DNA from: Nocardioides jiangxiensis
GTDB taxonomy: Bacteria; Actinomycetota; Actinomycetes; Propionibacteriales; Nocardioidaceae
Assembly: GCF_030580915.1 (NCBI RefSeq)
Contig: NZ_JAUQTA010000002.1
Location: forward strand, 558,001 to 622,000
Length of the DNA: 64,000 nucleotides
Reading direction: 5' to 3'
Under the pieces are notes generated by a model. The model had not been told where the DNA came from. It did no database searches and saw only the letters and a program-made list of their open reading frames with translations. Position numbers and translations under genes: made by a program. The stretch's first letter is position 1. Each line of letters begins with the position of its first letter. This document shows positions 48,648-56,320 of the stretch, piece by piece.

Positions 48648-49445
48648 ATGGCACGTGCGCCCCGCGTCCCGCTGATGGCGGGCAACTGGAAGATGAACCT
48701 CAACCACCAGGAGGCCGTCGTCCTGGTGCAGAAGCTCGCCGTCACGCTGTCGGACAAGAAGCACGACTTCGCGAAGGTCGAGGTCGCGGTGATCCCGCCG
48801 TTCACCGACATCCGCTCGGTGCAGTCCGTCGTCACCGGTGACCGCCTGGGCATCAAGTACGGCGCGCAGGACGTCTCCGTCCACGAGTCCGGCGCCTACA
48901 CCGGCGAGATCTCCGCGGGCATGCTGGCCAAGCTCGGCTGCACGTTCGTCGTCGTGGGCCACTCGGAGCGTCGCGACTACCACGCCGAGACCGACGAGGT
49001 CGTCAACGCCAAGGCGAAGGCGACGATCAAGGCCGGCATGACGCCGATCGTGTGCGTCGGCGAGGGCCTGGACGTACGCAAGGCGGGGGAGCAGGTGGGT
49101 CACTGCCTCGCTCAGGTCGACGGTTCGCTGGCCGGGCTCACCGCCGAGCAGGTCGGTGCCCTCGTCATCGCCTACGAGCCGGTCTGGGCGATCGGTACGG
49201 GTGAGGTCGCCACACCCGAGGACGCCCAGGAGGTCTGCCACGCGATCCGCGAGCGGGTGCGGGAGGTCCACGGGGACGCCGCGGCCGACGCCGTCCGGGT
49301 CCTCTACGGCGGCTCCGTGAAGGCAGCCAACATCGCCGGCATCATGGCCAAGGCCGACGTCGACGGTGCGCTCGTGGGCGGTGCCAGCCTGCAGGCGGAC
49401 GAGTTCGGCGGAATCTGCCGTTTCTACGACATGCCGGTGCTCTGA
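48648..49445 (+). CDS. tpiA: Triosephosphate isomerase
   Basis: 265-residue TIM barrel. Active-site K15 (AGNWKMN), H105 ([11 protein letters not shown]) and E177 ([11 protein letters not shown]) are intact, and [10 protein letters not shown] gives the phosphate-binding loop. ATG 48648 is one base after the pgk stop. Completes the lower-glycolysis operon. Confidence 0.97.
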   Translation: MARAPRVPLMAGNWKMNLNHQEAVVLVQKLAVTLSDKKHDFAKVEVAVIPPFTDIRSVQSVVTGDRLGIKYGAQDVSVHESGAYTGEISAGMLAKLGCTFVVVGHSERRDYHAETDEVVNAKAKATIKAGMTPIVCVGEGLDVRKAGEQVGHCLAQVDGSLAGLTAEQVGALVIAYEPVWAIGTGEVATPEDAQEVCHAIRERVREVHGDAAADAVRVLYGGSVKAANIAGIMAKADVDGALVGGASLQADEFGGICRFYDMPVL

Positions 49446-49490
49446 GCCGGGGCGCGGTTCCCGACCAGACGTGAAGTAGAGTTCCGCATC

Positions 49491-49727
49491 GTGACCCTGC
49501 TCCTGACCATCCTGCTCGTCGCCACCAGCTTCCTGCTCGTCATCCTCGTGCTGCTGCACAAGGGGCGCGGTGGAGGCCTCTCCGACATGTTCGGTGGTGG
49601 TGTCTCGAGCACCCTCGGCGGCTCGTCCGTCGCGGAGCGCAACCTCGACCGTCTGACGGTCGGCCTGGGTCTCATCTGGGCCGCGTGCATCGTCGCGCTG
49701 GGCCTGCTCTACGCCTACGGCGCTTGA
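49491..49727 (+). CDS. secG: Preprotein translocase subunit SecG
   Basis: 78-residue accessory subunit of the Sec channel with two membrane spans (LLLTILLVATSFLLVILVLL and VGLGLIWAACIVALGLLYAY) and the conserved loop KGRGGGLSDMFGGG. Start GTG 49491. A TAGAGT sequence about 15 bp upstream could be a promoter -10, otherwise it is read from the glycolysis operon, as in other actinobacteria. Confidence 0.93.
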   Translation: MTLLLTILLVATSFLLVILVLLHKGRGGGLSDMFGGGVSSTLGGSSVAERNLDRLTVGLGLIWAACIVALGLLYAYGA

Positions 49728-49758
49728 TTCAGTAGCTCTTAGAAGGAGAACGACGAAG

Positions 49759-50118
49759 TTGGCTGGAGCTGGAAACGCCATCCGGGGTAGCCGGGTCGGC
49801 GCCGGTCCGATGGGCGAGGCGGAGCGCGGCGAAGCCGCCCCGCGGCAGAGTGTCACCTACTTCTGCTCGAAGGAGCACCGCTCTGTGGTGACCTTCGCGG
49901 CCGAGGCCGTGGCGCCCGAGTCGTGGGACTGCCCGCGCTGTGGTCTCCCTGCCGGTCTCGATGCGGAGAACGCGCCGCCGGCCGTGAAGATCGAGCCGTA
50001 CAAGACGCACCTGGCCTACGTGAAGGAGCGACGCTCCGAGGACGAGGCGAAGGACATCCTCGAGGAGGCGCTGCAGCTCCTCCGTTCGCGCCGCAAGTCG
50101 GGCGACATCATCTTCTGA
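49759..50118 (+). CDS. rbpA: RNA polymerase-binding protein RbpA
   Basis: Actinobacterial factor that stabilises the principal sigma on RNA polymerase. 119 residues. N-terminal tail with GNAIRGSRVGAG, a zinc site C36-x3-H40 ... C58-x2-C61 as in Streptomyces RbpA, and the C-terminal sigma-interacting helix (HLAYVKERRSEDEAKDILEE). Start TTG 49759 with AGAAGGAG upstream. Confidence 0.94.
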   Translation: MAGAGNAIRGSRVGAGPMGEAERGEAAPRQSVTYFCSKEHRSVVTFAAEAVAPESWDCPRCGLPAGLDAENAPPAVKIEPYKTHLAYVKERRSEDEAKDILEEALQLLRSRRKSGDIIF

Positions 50119-50138
50119 CGGACACCTCCGTCGTACGC

Positions 50139-50174
50139 CGAAGGCCGTCCTGCTCCTGAGCAGGGCGGCCTTCG
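50139..50174 (+). terminator. Hairpin terminator after rbpA
   Basis: 17-bp stem CGAAGGCCGTCCTGCTC / GAGCAGGGCGGCCTTCG (one G-T pair) with a 2-nt loop, 20 bp after rbpA and 8 bp before the end of the converging DUF6326 gene. It marks the end of the conserved core block. Confidence 0.85.
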
Positions 50175-50182
50175 TGCGTATG

Positions 50183-50647
50183 TCATGGAGTGTCCAGGAG
50201 GACCGGTTCAGGTGTGGTGTCGCCGATCTGCACGGCGCGAGGCCACGTCCACGCGGCACGCAGGATGAACGCCAGGAGCATCAGCTCGAGTGCGATGGAG
50301 AGGCCGTAGAACCAGGTCCACGCCTCCCCGAGCCCGTTGAACGCTGTCACCGGCACGTAGAGCGACGCCACCACGAGGGTGACGATGCGCGTCGCACGCG
50401 CGGGCAGGGCCACCGAGAGCGCGATCATCACGGCCGGGATGGAGACGAGCACGAGGAAGGCCACCAGCAGCGGCTGGCTGACGTCGAAATGCCAGACGAC
50501 GCCGGCACGGAGGTCGTCGACGAAGCCGGGCTTGTAGAGCGCGAAGTAGTCGACGTAGATGTAGAGGAACATGAAGCTCGTCCAGGCGGTCGCGAGCTTC
50601 GCCCGGATCGGAACCGGGGGATCCTGCAGGGTTGTCACGGTGTTCAC
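50183..50647 (-). CDS. DUF6326 family membrane protein
   Basis: 154 residues with four hydrophobic spans (SFMFLYIYVDYFALY, LVAFLVLVSIPAVMIALSVAL, IVTLVVASLYVPVTAF, WTWFYGLSIALELMLLAFIL). Start GTG 50647 chosen because GGAG lies 5 nt upstream; an in-frame extension to 50773 is not supported. Function unknown. It is the last gene before the cassette-like region. Confidence 0.72.
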   Translation of the reverse strand: MNTVTTLQDPPVPIRAKLATAWTSFMFLYIYVDYFALYKPGFVDDLRAGVVWHFDVSQPLLVAFLVLVSIPAVMIALSVALPARATRIVTLVVASLYVPVTAFNGLGEAWTWFYGLSIALELMLLAFILRAAWTWPRAVQIGDTTPEPVLLDTP

Positions 50648-50748
50648 GGCGTCTCCATGTGATCGTCGGGTTGGCTGTCCGGTCTCAGGCTCGCCCCGGT
50701 GGATCTCCCGCGTCCTCCGGGAGCTCCCGGACCAGTCCCCGGGATTCG

Positions 50749-50768
50749 TCCGGATCTGCCGATGTCCG
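50749..50768 (-). repeat. Cassette-boundary repeat element, copy 1 (reverse)
   Basis: TCCGGATCTGCCGATGTCCG on this strand, i.e. CGGACATCGGCAGATCCGGA reversed, matches the recurrent element that separates genes to the right. It is the leftmost copy I find, just upstream of the DUF6326 gene. The rest of the 300-bp gap 50648-50948 shows only the terminator listed separately. Confidence 0.6.
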
Positions 50769-50902
50769 GGCACAGTGCTGGGCCCCGGCTACCTGCTGCT
50801 CCGGGCTGGGAAGACACGACTGCGTCGCGGTGTGTGGGCCCTCGTTATGCATCAGATGGCCAAGAGCGGCTCTCGGACATTGGCGCGGTTCCTCTAAATG
50901 CA

Positions 50903-50939
50903 GAACCGCCCCTCAACCGGTCGGGTTCAGGGGCGGTTC
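50903..50939. terminator. Hairpin terminator
   Basis: Perfect 11-bp outer stem GAACCGCCCCT / AGGGGCGGTTC enclosing a second small stem. Placed 10 bp past the 3' end of the secreted-protein gene on the minus strand, so it most likely ends that transcript. Confidence 0.75.
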
Positions 50940-50948
50940 CGTCACGTC

Positions 50949-51473
50949 TCAGGGGTTGAGGACGATGCTGGTGCCGGGGCCAGCGTTGTCGGTGACTCGC
51001 TGCTCGACGTTGCTGGAGTAGTACTCGGCCTTGACGTATGGCGTGTACCTGACGCCCTTCGGGAAGCAGGACCTGGCGAACTTCACGGTGGCGGTGTTTG
51101 CCGAGTAGTCACGGACCGTGGTGGCCTCACACTTGACGTATCCGTTGACGCTGACGCGGGTGTAGGTGTTGCCGGGAGTGTTATTGACCCACACGCGCGG
51201 AGTCTGGTTGGCATTCCAGGTGAACCCCGTCATGCGGTAGTCGGAGCGGAGGTCACGGACCTTGTAGCGGAACGCGACCTTGCCGTCGCTGGTGTGCCAG
51301 TAGTCGACACGAGTCAGGTCTGCGGCGGCCTTCTGGTTGGACGACGGACTGCCCTTGGCGGTCGTGGTGTCGTAGGTTCGGTCGGTCATGTACCCGCTGG
51401 CGGCCTCAGCGCCAGTCGCGGTCATCGTCACCAGCGCCATGGCCATCGCGATGGCTGCGAACGTCTTCGTCAT
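50949..51473 (-). CDS. Small secreted protein of unknown function
   Basis: 174 residues with a clear signal peptide (FAAIAMAMALVTMTATGAEA, cleavage after AEA). The mature part is Thr/Tyr-rich with two cysteines and looks like a beta-sandwich. Start ATG 51473 with GGAGGA 7 nt upstream. Single gene lying between boundary-element copies at 50749 and 51661. I cannot assign a function. Confidence 0.72.
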   Translation of the reverse strand: MTKTFAAIAMAMALVTMTATGAEAASGYMTDRTYDTTTAKGSPSSNQKAAADLTRVDYWHTSDGKVAFRYKVRDLRSDYRMTGFTWNANQTPRVWVNNTPGNTYTRVSVNGYVKCEATTVRDYSANTATVKFARSCFPKGVRYTPYVKAEYYSSNVEQRVTDNAGPGTSIVLNP

Positions 51474-51660
51474 CTGGGTTTCCTCCGATTGGGTAACGCG
51501 GGCTTCCGAGCTGCCGAGCGCAGTCGGGACGGTACCGAGCGGCGCGCCCGGCTGGCCCTCCGTCTCGTAGACGGCCTGCTAGTCGGTGGATGACGCGGGT
51601 TGGCTGAATGTGCTCATGAGAGTGGCGCTGCCTGCGGCGGACGGGATGGTCGTGTTCCAC

Positions 51661-51736
51661 TCCGCGTTCAGCTCGGCACAGCATGCCTGCTCATGCCGCG
51701 TTGAGTTCGGCATAGCGCGCCCGCTCATGCCGCATT
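51661..51736 (-). repeat. Tandem 34-bp boundary repeats (reverse orientation), two full units plus a partial
   Basis: Units 51669-51702 and 51703-51736 are 27/34 identical, with the last 8 bp of a third unit before them. Read on the minus strand each unit starts AAYGCGGCATGAGC and contains an imperfect inverted repeat (CGGCATGAGC against GCTATGCCG, one extra base on one arm) able to fold into a bulged hairpin. They lie between the secreted-protein gene and the 3' end of the recombinase. Confidence 0.7.
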
Positions 51737-51744
51737 GACGCAGG

Positions 51745-52656
51745 TTAGGTGGCCGATGCCATGTAGGCCGCGAGCACGTAGTTCGCATGACGATCGAGGT
51801 TCTTGCGGGCCCGGTCGTACCGCATCGTGGTGCGTGGATCGGCGTGCCTTGCGGCAATCTGCACGTCCCGCAGGTCCACTCCGGCGTCCAGCATCGTCGT
51901 GACGAAGGTGTGGCGGAGCATGTGCGGATGCATCCGTGGCGTCGAGACACCTGCACCCCGTGCCAGGGCACGCAAGCGCCGGGTCGCGCAGGCGCGGTCC
52001 ATGCGATTCCCGGTTCGGCTTCGCAGGATTGGACCTCCGGTTCTGTCACTCACAGCACGCTCAATCGCCCGACCAACCGCCGGCGGCAACGGGACTACGG
52101 CGACCCTGTCGCCCTTTCCCAGAACGCGCAGCACACGGTGTCCGTGGATCTCCTCGAGCGCCTCGATGTTGGCGTTCACCGCCTCCGAGATACGCAACCC
52201 GAGCAGTCCCAGCATCGCGACCAGGGCGAAGTCGTTCGGGTTCGCAGACTCCTTACCGGCGACGAGCATGCCTTCGAATTGAAGATGGTTCAGGCCGAGC
52301 GTCGGCGACTCGGTTGAGACCCTCGGGCGCCGCACATACTCGGCTGGTGAGCGCTCGAGAACGCCATCGATGACACAGGTTCGATAGAAGCCACTGAGGA
52401 CGGAGAGGCGTCGTGAGACGGTAGACGGCTTGTAGCGGGCCACCTCCTGCATCCAGCGGAGGAAGAGCTCGACGTGCGGCCGACATGCGGCAAGGGGCTC
52501 AAGGCCCTGGCGACTGCACCACTCCAAGTAACAGCGGAGGTCCGACTCTGTGTGAGTCCGGGATTGGCCCTTGAACCGGGCGAGGTACGCCGCAATGGCG
52601 ATGCGAAGCGTTGCGCTGGAGAAGTCGCCAGGCTCGACGAGTTGAGCGGAGTTCAT
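51745..52656 (-). CDS. Tyrosine-type site-specific recombinase (XerC/D-like integrase)
   Basis: 303 residues from ATG 52656 (an in-frame GTG at 52671 adds five). N-terminal SAM-like core-binding domain (YLARFKGQSRTHTESDLRCY) and catalytic domain with all ligands: R155 (LGLRISEA), K181 (LGKGDRV), H245-x-x-R248 (HPHMLRHTF), H271 (ARHADPRTT) and nucleophile Y280 (MRYDRARK). The extra hairpin-recognising helix of integron IntI is not visible between the K and HxxR boxes. It is transcribed away from the gene array to its right, with one boundary element just upstream of its start and tandem copies past its 3' end. Confidence 0.88.
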   Translation of the reverse strand: MNSAQLVEPGDFSSATLRIAIAAYLARFKGQSRTHTESDLRCYLEWCSRQGLEPLAACRPHVELFLRWMQEVARYKPSTVSRRLSVLSGFYRTCVIDGVLERSPAEYVRRPRVSTESPTLGLNHLQFEGMLVAGKESANPNDFALVAMLGLLGLRISEAVNANIEALEEIHGHRVLRVLGKGDRVAVVPLPPAVGRAIERAVSDRTGGPILRSRTGNRMDRACATRRLRALARGAGVSTPRMHPHMLRHTFVTTMLDAGVDLRDVQIAARHADPRTTMRYDRARKNLDRHANYVLAAYMASAT

Positions 52657-52688
52657 CTCTCCACTGCGCACTCAAGGAAAATTGCGCG

Positions 52689-52708
52689 TCAACGCGGCAG
52701 ATCCGGCC
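52689..52708 (+). repeat. Cassette-boundary repeat element upstream of the recombinase gene
   Basis: TCAACGCGGCAGATCCGGCC lies about 30 bp upstream of the recombinase start and 13 bp before the end of the next gene. In an integron this is where attI would be. Confidence 0.65.
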
Positions 52709-52720
52709 ACAACCCGTCTG

Positions 52721-53062
52721 TCAATTGATGGGCGTGACCTCAAGCCGGGTGATCTTGAAACCACGCAGCTTGTCAGTGTCATCCGGTGCGACCTCGCAGG
52801 TGAAGTCGACCGCACGGGTGCCCTCTCCGACGGTGACCGACCTACCTGTAACGCGGTAGCGCCCGTCCTTCAGGGCCTCGACCTCGACGTTCTCGGTGCT
52901 GGGCAAGGAGTCTTGGGGGAATCCGGCCTTCTCGGCTACCGGCAAGGAGCACTTCGCCGCGGCCACCCGCGAACGATTCGGTTCGTCCGCTCCACAAGCG
53001 GCCGCACCGAGGGCAGCGAGCGTGATCGCACATGCTGTAGCGCGTCGAGCAATCCTGTTCAT
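52721..53062 (-). CDS. Small lipoprotein of unknown function
   Basis: 113 residues, start ATG 53062. Signal peptide ITLAALGAAAC with lipobox GAAC, then a short mature domain with SRVAAAKCSLPVAEKAGFPQ and a beta-rich end (AVDFTCEVAPDDTDKLRGF). Function unknown. It lies between two boundary elements (52689 and 53109). Confidence 0.65.
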   Translation of the reverse strand: MNRIARRATACAITLAALGAAACGADEPNRSRVAAAKCSLPVAEKAGFPQDSLPSTENVEVEALKDGRYRVTGRSVTVGEGTRAVDFTCEVAPDDTDKLRGFKITRLEVTPIN

Positions 53063-53108
53063 GTCTGCATCGTGCACCAAGCGATGTCCGCGCATGGGCA
53101 GGAGCGAG

Positions 53109-53131
53109 CTAGTTGCGGCATGAGCGGGCGC
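53109..53131 (+). repeat. Cassette-boundary repeat element
   Basis: CTAGTTGCGGCATGAGCGGG at 53109-53128, between two minus-strand genes. Shares the (C/G)CTAGTYGCGGCA core with copies at 55044 and 57874. Confidence 0.65.
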
Positions 53132-53132
53132 A

Positions 53133-53654
53133 TCAACGAGCGCGAAGCGTGACCCGGTCGCCCGTTCGCTGGTGTCCCGATCGCCAGCCTTCGGAGTAGT
53201 TGAGATCGACGCTCCGAACCTCCACGCGCCCGGGCCGATGCGGTGTCACCTCTAGGAGAAGCTGGGTGAGGTGGTCTGCCTTGGCGTTCAACGTGGCGTC
53301 GTGAATCGGCTGGATGTCGCAGGTCTCGCTCGCGGTTGCTTCGCCGGCACTTCCGATGAGGCTGTTTGAGGTCGTCTTGATGCGGCAGGCAACAACCCGG
53401 ACCTCCGCCGCTGCGGTGTTCACCGTGATCTCGGGCCTCGCGTCATGGAGCGTGACCGTCGGCCGGTCGTCCCAACCCTGTGTGAGGGAGAAGTAGAAGG
53501 GTTCGCCGACCTTGCCCAAACGCATGTCTTGCTGCAGGCCCATCGGATAGTCGTCGAACGTCTTCGGGTGCCTCCACGTCCATCCAACCGCGGTAGCAAT
53601 CGCGATCAGGACGAGAACAATGGCGATCCGCGCGAGCCGTGCCCAGGACGTCAT
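53133..53654 (-). CDS. Single-pass membrane protein of unknown function
   Basis: 173 residues from ATG 53654, beginning MTSWARLARIAIVLVLIAIA, one N-terminal membrane span and a large extracytoplasmic domain with two cysteines in VACRIKTT and SETCDIQP. Longer starts up to 53714 are possible but would run into the boundary element near 53712. Family not recognised. Confidence 0.6.
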   Translation of the reverse strand: MTSWARLARIAIVLVLIAIATAVGWTWRHPKTFDDYPMGLQQDMRLGKVGEPFYFSLTQGWDDRPTVTLHDARPEITVNTAAAEVRVVACRIKTTSNSLIGSAGEATASETCDIQPIHDATLNAKADHLTQLLLEVTPHRPGRVEVRSVDLNYSEGWRSGHQRTGDRVTLRAR

Positions 53655-53711
53655 ACCCAGACCGTCCCACGGGAAGGAGGAGCGTGTACGGCGAGCGGTC
53701 GAATTGCATCG

Positions 53712-53732
53712 CATCGCGGCATGTCCGACCGG
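53712..53732 (+). repeat. Cassette-boundary repeat element
   Basis: CATCGCGGCATGTCCGACCG, in the gap between the divergent membrane-protein gene and the sigma-partner gene. Keeps CGCGGCATGT; the right arm is degenerate. Confidence 0.5.
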
Positions 53733-53808
53733 TTTCGATCGGGCTTGTCACGTTCGGCCGGGTCACCGGACATCTCTGGGGTGTAGACCAACTCCGGAAG
53801 GAAGTCCC

Positions 53809-54501
53809 ATGACCAACGAAGAGATCTCCGTCGTCGAGCAGAGCAGCCCTACGTTCGATCGAACGCGACTCGCAGCCGCCTCGCAGGAATTGGCTCGCCA
53901 GATCGCCGTGTCGACCCCCGTGCGACGTCCTCGGCGGCGTCTCGCCGTCGGCATCGCGGCAGCGGCCATCGTCGCGGTCCCCACCGCCGCTGCCGCCACT
54001 GGTTTGCTCGACGGCCTCCGCTCCGGCATCTTTGGCCAGCCGGACAAGAACTCCGAGGACGCGGGCACATCCGAATGGATCAACATCTGCGCGCCGGGCT
54101 ACCCCGCCCTGATCCGCGAGCACAAGCCGGACGGACCTCTCCCGGCGGGGTTCACCTGGGCTCGCGCGACGCAGAAGCAGATCTCGCAGGCAGCGGCCAA
54201 CCCCGAATGCCAGCCAGGCGGACACGGCGCCCAGCAGCAAGAGATCGGAATCGTCGGCTGGTTCGACATGTACGCCACCTGCGCTTGGTACTCCGAAGCG
54301 GCAACCGCGGCCGATGCAGGTGACGCCAAGCGAGTCACGCGCGCGGGCCACGAACTGAAGACACTCGCCAACTCCGAGGTGAACCGCATCACCGACGGCG
54401 GCGGTCTTGTCGAATTCAAGAACCGGATTGCAGACGATGTCCTCGCTGGGGACGTTGCCAAGGCCCGTGACTGGGCCCAGAACTGCGAGCTGATCAAGTG
54501 A
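53809..54501 (+). CDS. Membrane-anchored protein upstream of an ECF sigma factor (possible anti-sigma)
   Basis: 230 residues, start ATG 53809 with GGAAGGAAG upstream. N-terminal cytoplasmic part of about 45 residues with a basic RRPRRRL, one span (AVGIAAAAIVAVPTAAAATG) and an outside domain with several cysteines (ICAPGYPA, PECQPGG, YATCAWY, NCELIK). Placement next to a sigma gene suggests an anti-sigma or co-regulator, but the usual HxxxCxxC anti-sigma motif is absent. Confidence 0.65.
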   Translation: MTNEEISVVEQSSPTFDRTRLAAASQELARQIAVSTPVRRPRRRLAVGIAAAAIVAVPTAAAATGLLDGLRSGIFGQPDKNSEDAGTSEWINICAPGYPALIREHKPDGPLPAGFTWARATQKQISQAAANPECQPGGHGAQQQEIGIVGWFDMYATCAWYSEAATAADAGDAKRVTRAGHELKTLANSEVNRITDGGGLVEFKNRIADDVLAGDVAKARDWAQNCELIK

Positions 54502-54983
54502 CCCCGCAGGAGCGATTCGAGCACCTGGCCGGAACGATCGGAGCTGATGTGCTCGCCTACCTCGCCCGGCGGGTCACCCCACGCGAGGACGCCGCCGATG
54601 TCTATCAGCAGGTCCTCACAATCACCTGGCGGAAACTGCGCGTCGTGCCGACCGATGACCGAGAGGCACTTGCGTGGATGCTCGGGGTCGCGCGGCGTTG
54701 CCTTGCAAACCACCGGAGGGCGGGAACTCGACGCATGGCGCTGGCAGAGCGCCTCCGTACTGAACTCGCCGTCTCCTACACCGAACCCGACGCCGCCACC
54801 GCCCAGCGGGCGGACGAGCTGCTGCGCAGCGTGAGCGACGAGGACCGCGAGCTGCTAACCCTGGTGCACTGGGAGGGGCTGACGATCGCAGAGGCTGGAG
54901 CCGTCCTCGGAGTCTCTCCATCCGCAGCACGGAAGCGGGTAGAGCGCGTCCGGAGAGCCCTGTTGACTCCAGCAGCTGTATGA
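54498..54983 (+). CDS. ECF-type RNA polymerase sigma factor
   Basis: 161 residues, start GTG 54498 overlapping the upstream stop (GTGA). Region 2 runs from LAYLARRVTPREDAADVYQQ through ALAWMLGVARRCLANHRR, region 4 from DEDRELLTLVHWEGLTIAEA through the HTH LGVSPSAARKRVERVR. Group not assigned. Encoded after, not before, its putative membrane partner. Confidence 0.83.
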   Translation: MTPQERFEHLAGTIGADVLAYLARRVTPREDAADVYQQVLTITWRKLRVVPTDDREALAWMLGVARRCLANHRRAGTRRMALAERLRTELAVSYTEPDAATAQRADELLRSVSDEDRELLTLVHWEGLTIAEAGAVLGVSPSAARKRVERVRRALLTPAAV

Positions 54984-55043
54984 CCGGCTACCCGGCGGGC
55001 GCTGAGTCGTCGCACGCGGCCCCGCCGGGAGCCGGTGTCATTT

Positions 55044-55080
55044 CGCCTGAACCGCACTAGTCGCGGCATGTGCGTGCGGA
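55044..55080 (+). repeat. Cassette-boundary repeat element, near full length
   Basis: 37 bp beginning CGCCTGAACCGCACTAGTCG and ending GCATGTGCGTGCGGA. CCGCAC and GTGCGG form inverted ends. With the copies at 57874 and 60600 it defines the full element of about 36 bp. Confidence 0.7.
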
Positions 55081-55108
55081 TTAGATCGGCGGCTGACAGT
55101 CTCGGCGC

Positions 55109-55378
55109 ATGAGGTACTTCAAGCGTCGGTGGGAGGAGTCGCGGGGCGACGCCGACGACGCCTGGGGGCCAAGCTGGTGGTACTTCGAGGTTGACCACGA
55201 CGGCTACCCGTTGCGGCAGGTCGAGGTCTACGACCGGGGACCGACCAAGCGGTACTCGCTCGACGAGCCTGAGGATGCCGACGGACGTCTCGGCACGGTC
55301 CGCCTAGACGATGGCGAGGACTGGACCGTGTGGCGCATTGGCGCCGATGACTTCGAGCGAGTTTGGGCCGACGACTGA
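55109..55378 (+). CDS. Small acidic protein, DUF6881-like
   Basis: 89 residues, start ATG 55109. Trp/Tyr/Asp-rich sequence with WWYFEVDHDGYPLRQVEVYD and ending WTVWRIGADDFERVWADD, resembling DUF6881-type proteins often found as immunity-like genes. Function unproven. Lies alone between the elements at 55044 and 55384. Confidence 0.7.
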   Translation: MRYFKRRWEESRGDADDAWGPSWWYFEVDHDGYPLRQVEVYDRGPTKRYSLDEPEDADGRLGTVRLDDGEDWTVWRIGADDFERVWADD

Positions 55379-55383
55379 CGTAT

Positions 55384-55403
55384 TCGCGGCAGATCAGCGC
55401 GCG
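55384..55403 (+). repeat. Cassette-boundary repeat element overlapping a stop codon
   Basis: TCGCGGCAGATCAGCGCGCG; the stop codon of the converging hydrolase gene (55394-55396 on the minus strand) lies inside it, so the last codons of that gene are provided by the element. Confidence 0.6.
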
Positions 55404-56320
55404 TCCGTCTCACGGAGAACGGGCGGGACTCTGTCGTCGCGAAAGCCGTTGTGGGAATCTGCATTCATGGACGATTCAGCGCTGGGCCCGACAACCCCGA
55501 CGTGCTGCCTCAGGAACGGGACGATGAGCGCGCGGACCGTGTCGGGGTCCTCGAGGGTCACCCAGTGGCCGGCATCCGGAAGCACCACCACCTGCGCGCT
55601 GGGGAACGACTCCCGTTGGAGTGGCGCCTGGCCCACCGGGATGTAGGCGTCGTCTTCGCCCCAGATGACCAATGCGGGGCGATCCAGTCCACGCAAGACA
55701 GCTTGCGGCTCGGCGAGTGTTGCTTCGGAGGTAGCGCGGTAGAACTGCAGGACGGCGTGATTCGTGCCGGGGTCGTCCGTCTGCTGCCAGAGCGCCTGCA
55801 GCGCCGCCGGACCCAGGCGCGGGTTCTGTGCCGAGACGACCTCATGGAAAAGCTCGCGGGTCATGCCCGCCTGGATTGCCTCGCCCACTCCTGGCTGCCG
55901 CCATAGCTTTGCTGCATCGTGCCACTCGTAGTCGAGCAGAACGCCGGTGTTGATCAAGATCGCGCTGGCGAATTGCTCGGGATGGTCAGCAGCCCACCGC
56001 ATGGCCCACCCGCCGCCGAGGTCGTGAGCGACGATGTGCGCGTTGCTGATGCCCAGAGCCTTGAGCGTCGCGTCGATGAACTCCGCATAGCCGGCAACGG
56101 TGTAGTCGAATCCGCTCGGCTTGTCAGCTTCGCCGTAGCCGGGCAGGTCGAATGCCACAGCCCGCGTGAAGGTGCCGACTGGTTCCAGGAAGGGCAACCA
56201 GTCTGCGATGGCGCCCGAGTTGCCGTGGATGAAGACCACGGCCTCGGCGCCGTCGGCGAACCCCGCCTGAGCCACCGGGATGGAGACCCCGTTGATGCTC
56301 AGGCGCGATGCCGTGGTCAA
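55394..56320 (-). CDS. Alpha/beta hydrolase (epoxide hydrolase/haloalkane dehalogenase-like)
   Basis: 308 residues. HGNSG at 32-36, nucleophile D100 in AHDLGGGW (Asp rather than Ser, as in epoxide hydrolases and dehalogenases), acid D223/D224 (GEDDAYIP) and H252 (DAGHWV). The triad is complete. Substrate unknown. The ATG overlaps the stop of the upstream gene by 4 bp. The C-terminal 35 residues look poorly conserved and end inside a repeat element. Confidence 0.83.
   Translation of the reverse strand: MTTASRLSINGVSIPVAQAGFADGAEAVVFIHGNSGAIADWLPFLEPVGTFTRAVAFDLPGYGEADKPSGFDYTVAGYAEFIDATLKALGISNAHIVAHDLGGGWAMRWAADHPEQFASAILINTGVLLDYEWHDAAKLWRQPGVGEAIQAGMTRELFHEVVSAQNPRLGPAALQALWQQTDDPGTNHAVLQFYRATSEATLAEPQAVLRGLDRPALVIWGEDDAYIPVGQAPLQRESFPSAQVVVLPDAGHWVTLEDPDTVRALIVPFLRQHVGVVGPSAESSMNADSHNGFRDDRVPPVLRETDAR

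Noticed and set aside
50119-51473. A tRNA gene as attachment site at the left edge of the accessory region
   Set aside because: No sequence with a T-arm consensus and acceptor pairing was found by eye around 50.1-51.5 kb. A tRNA search program would settle it.
51745-52656. Naming the recombinase IntI and the repeats attC
   Set aside because: The IntI-specific insertion and the attC consensus boxes were not found, so only an integron-like description is justified.
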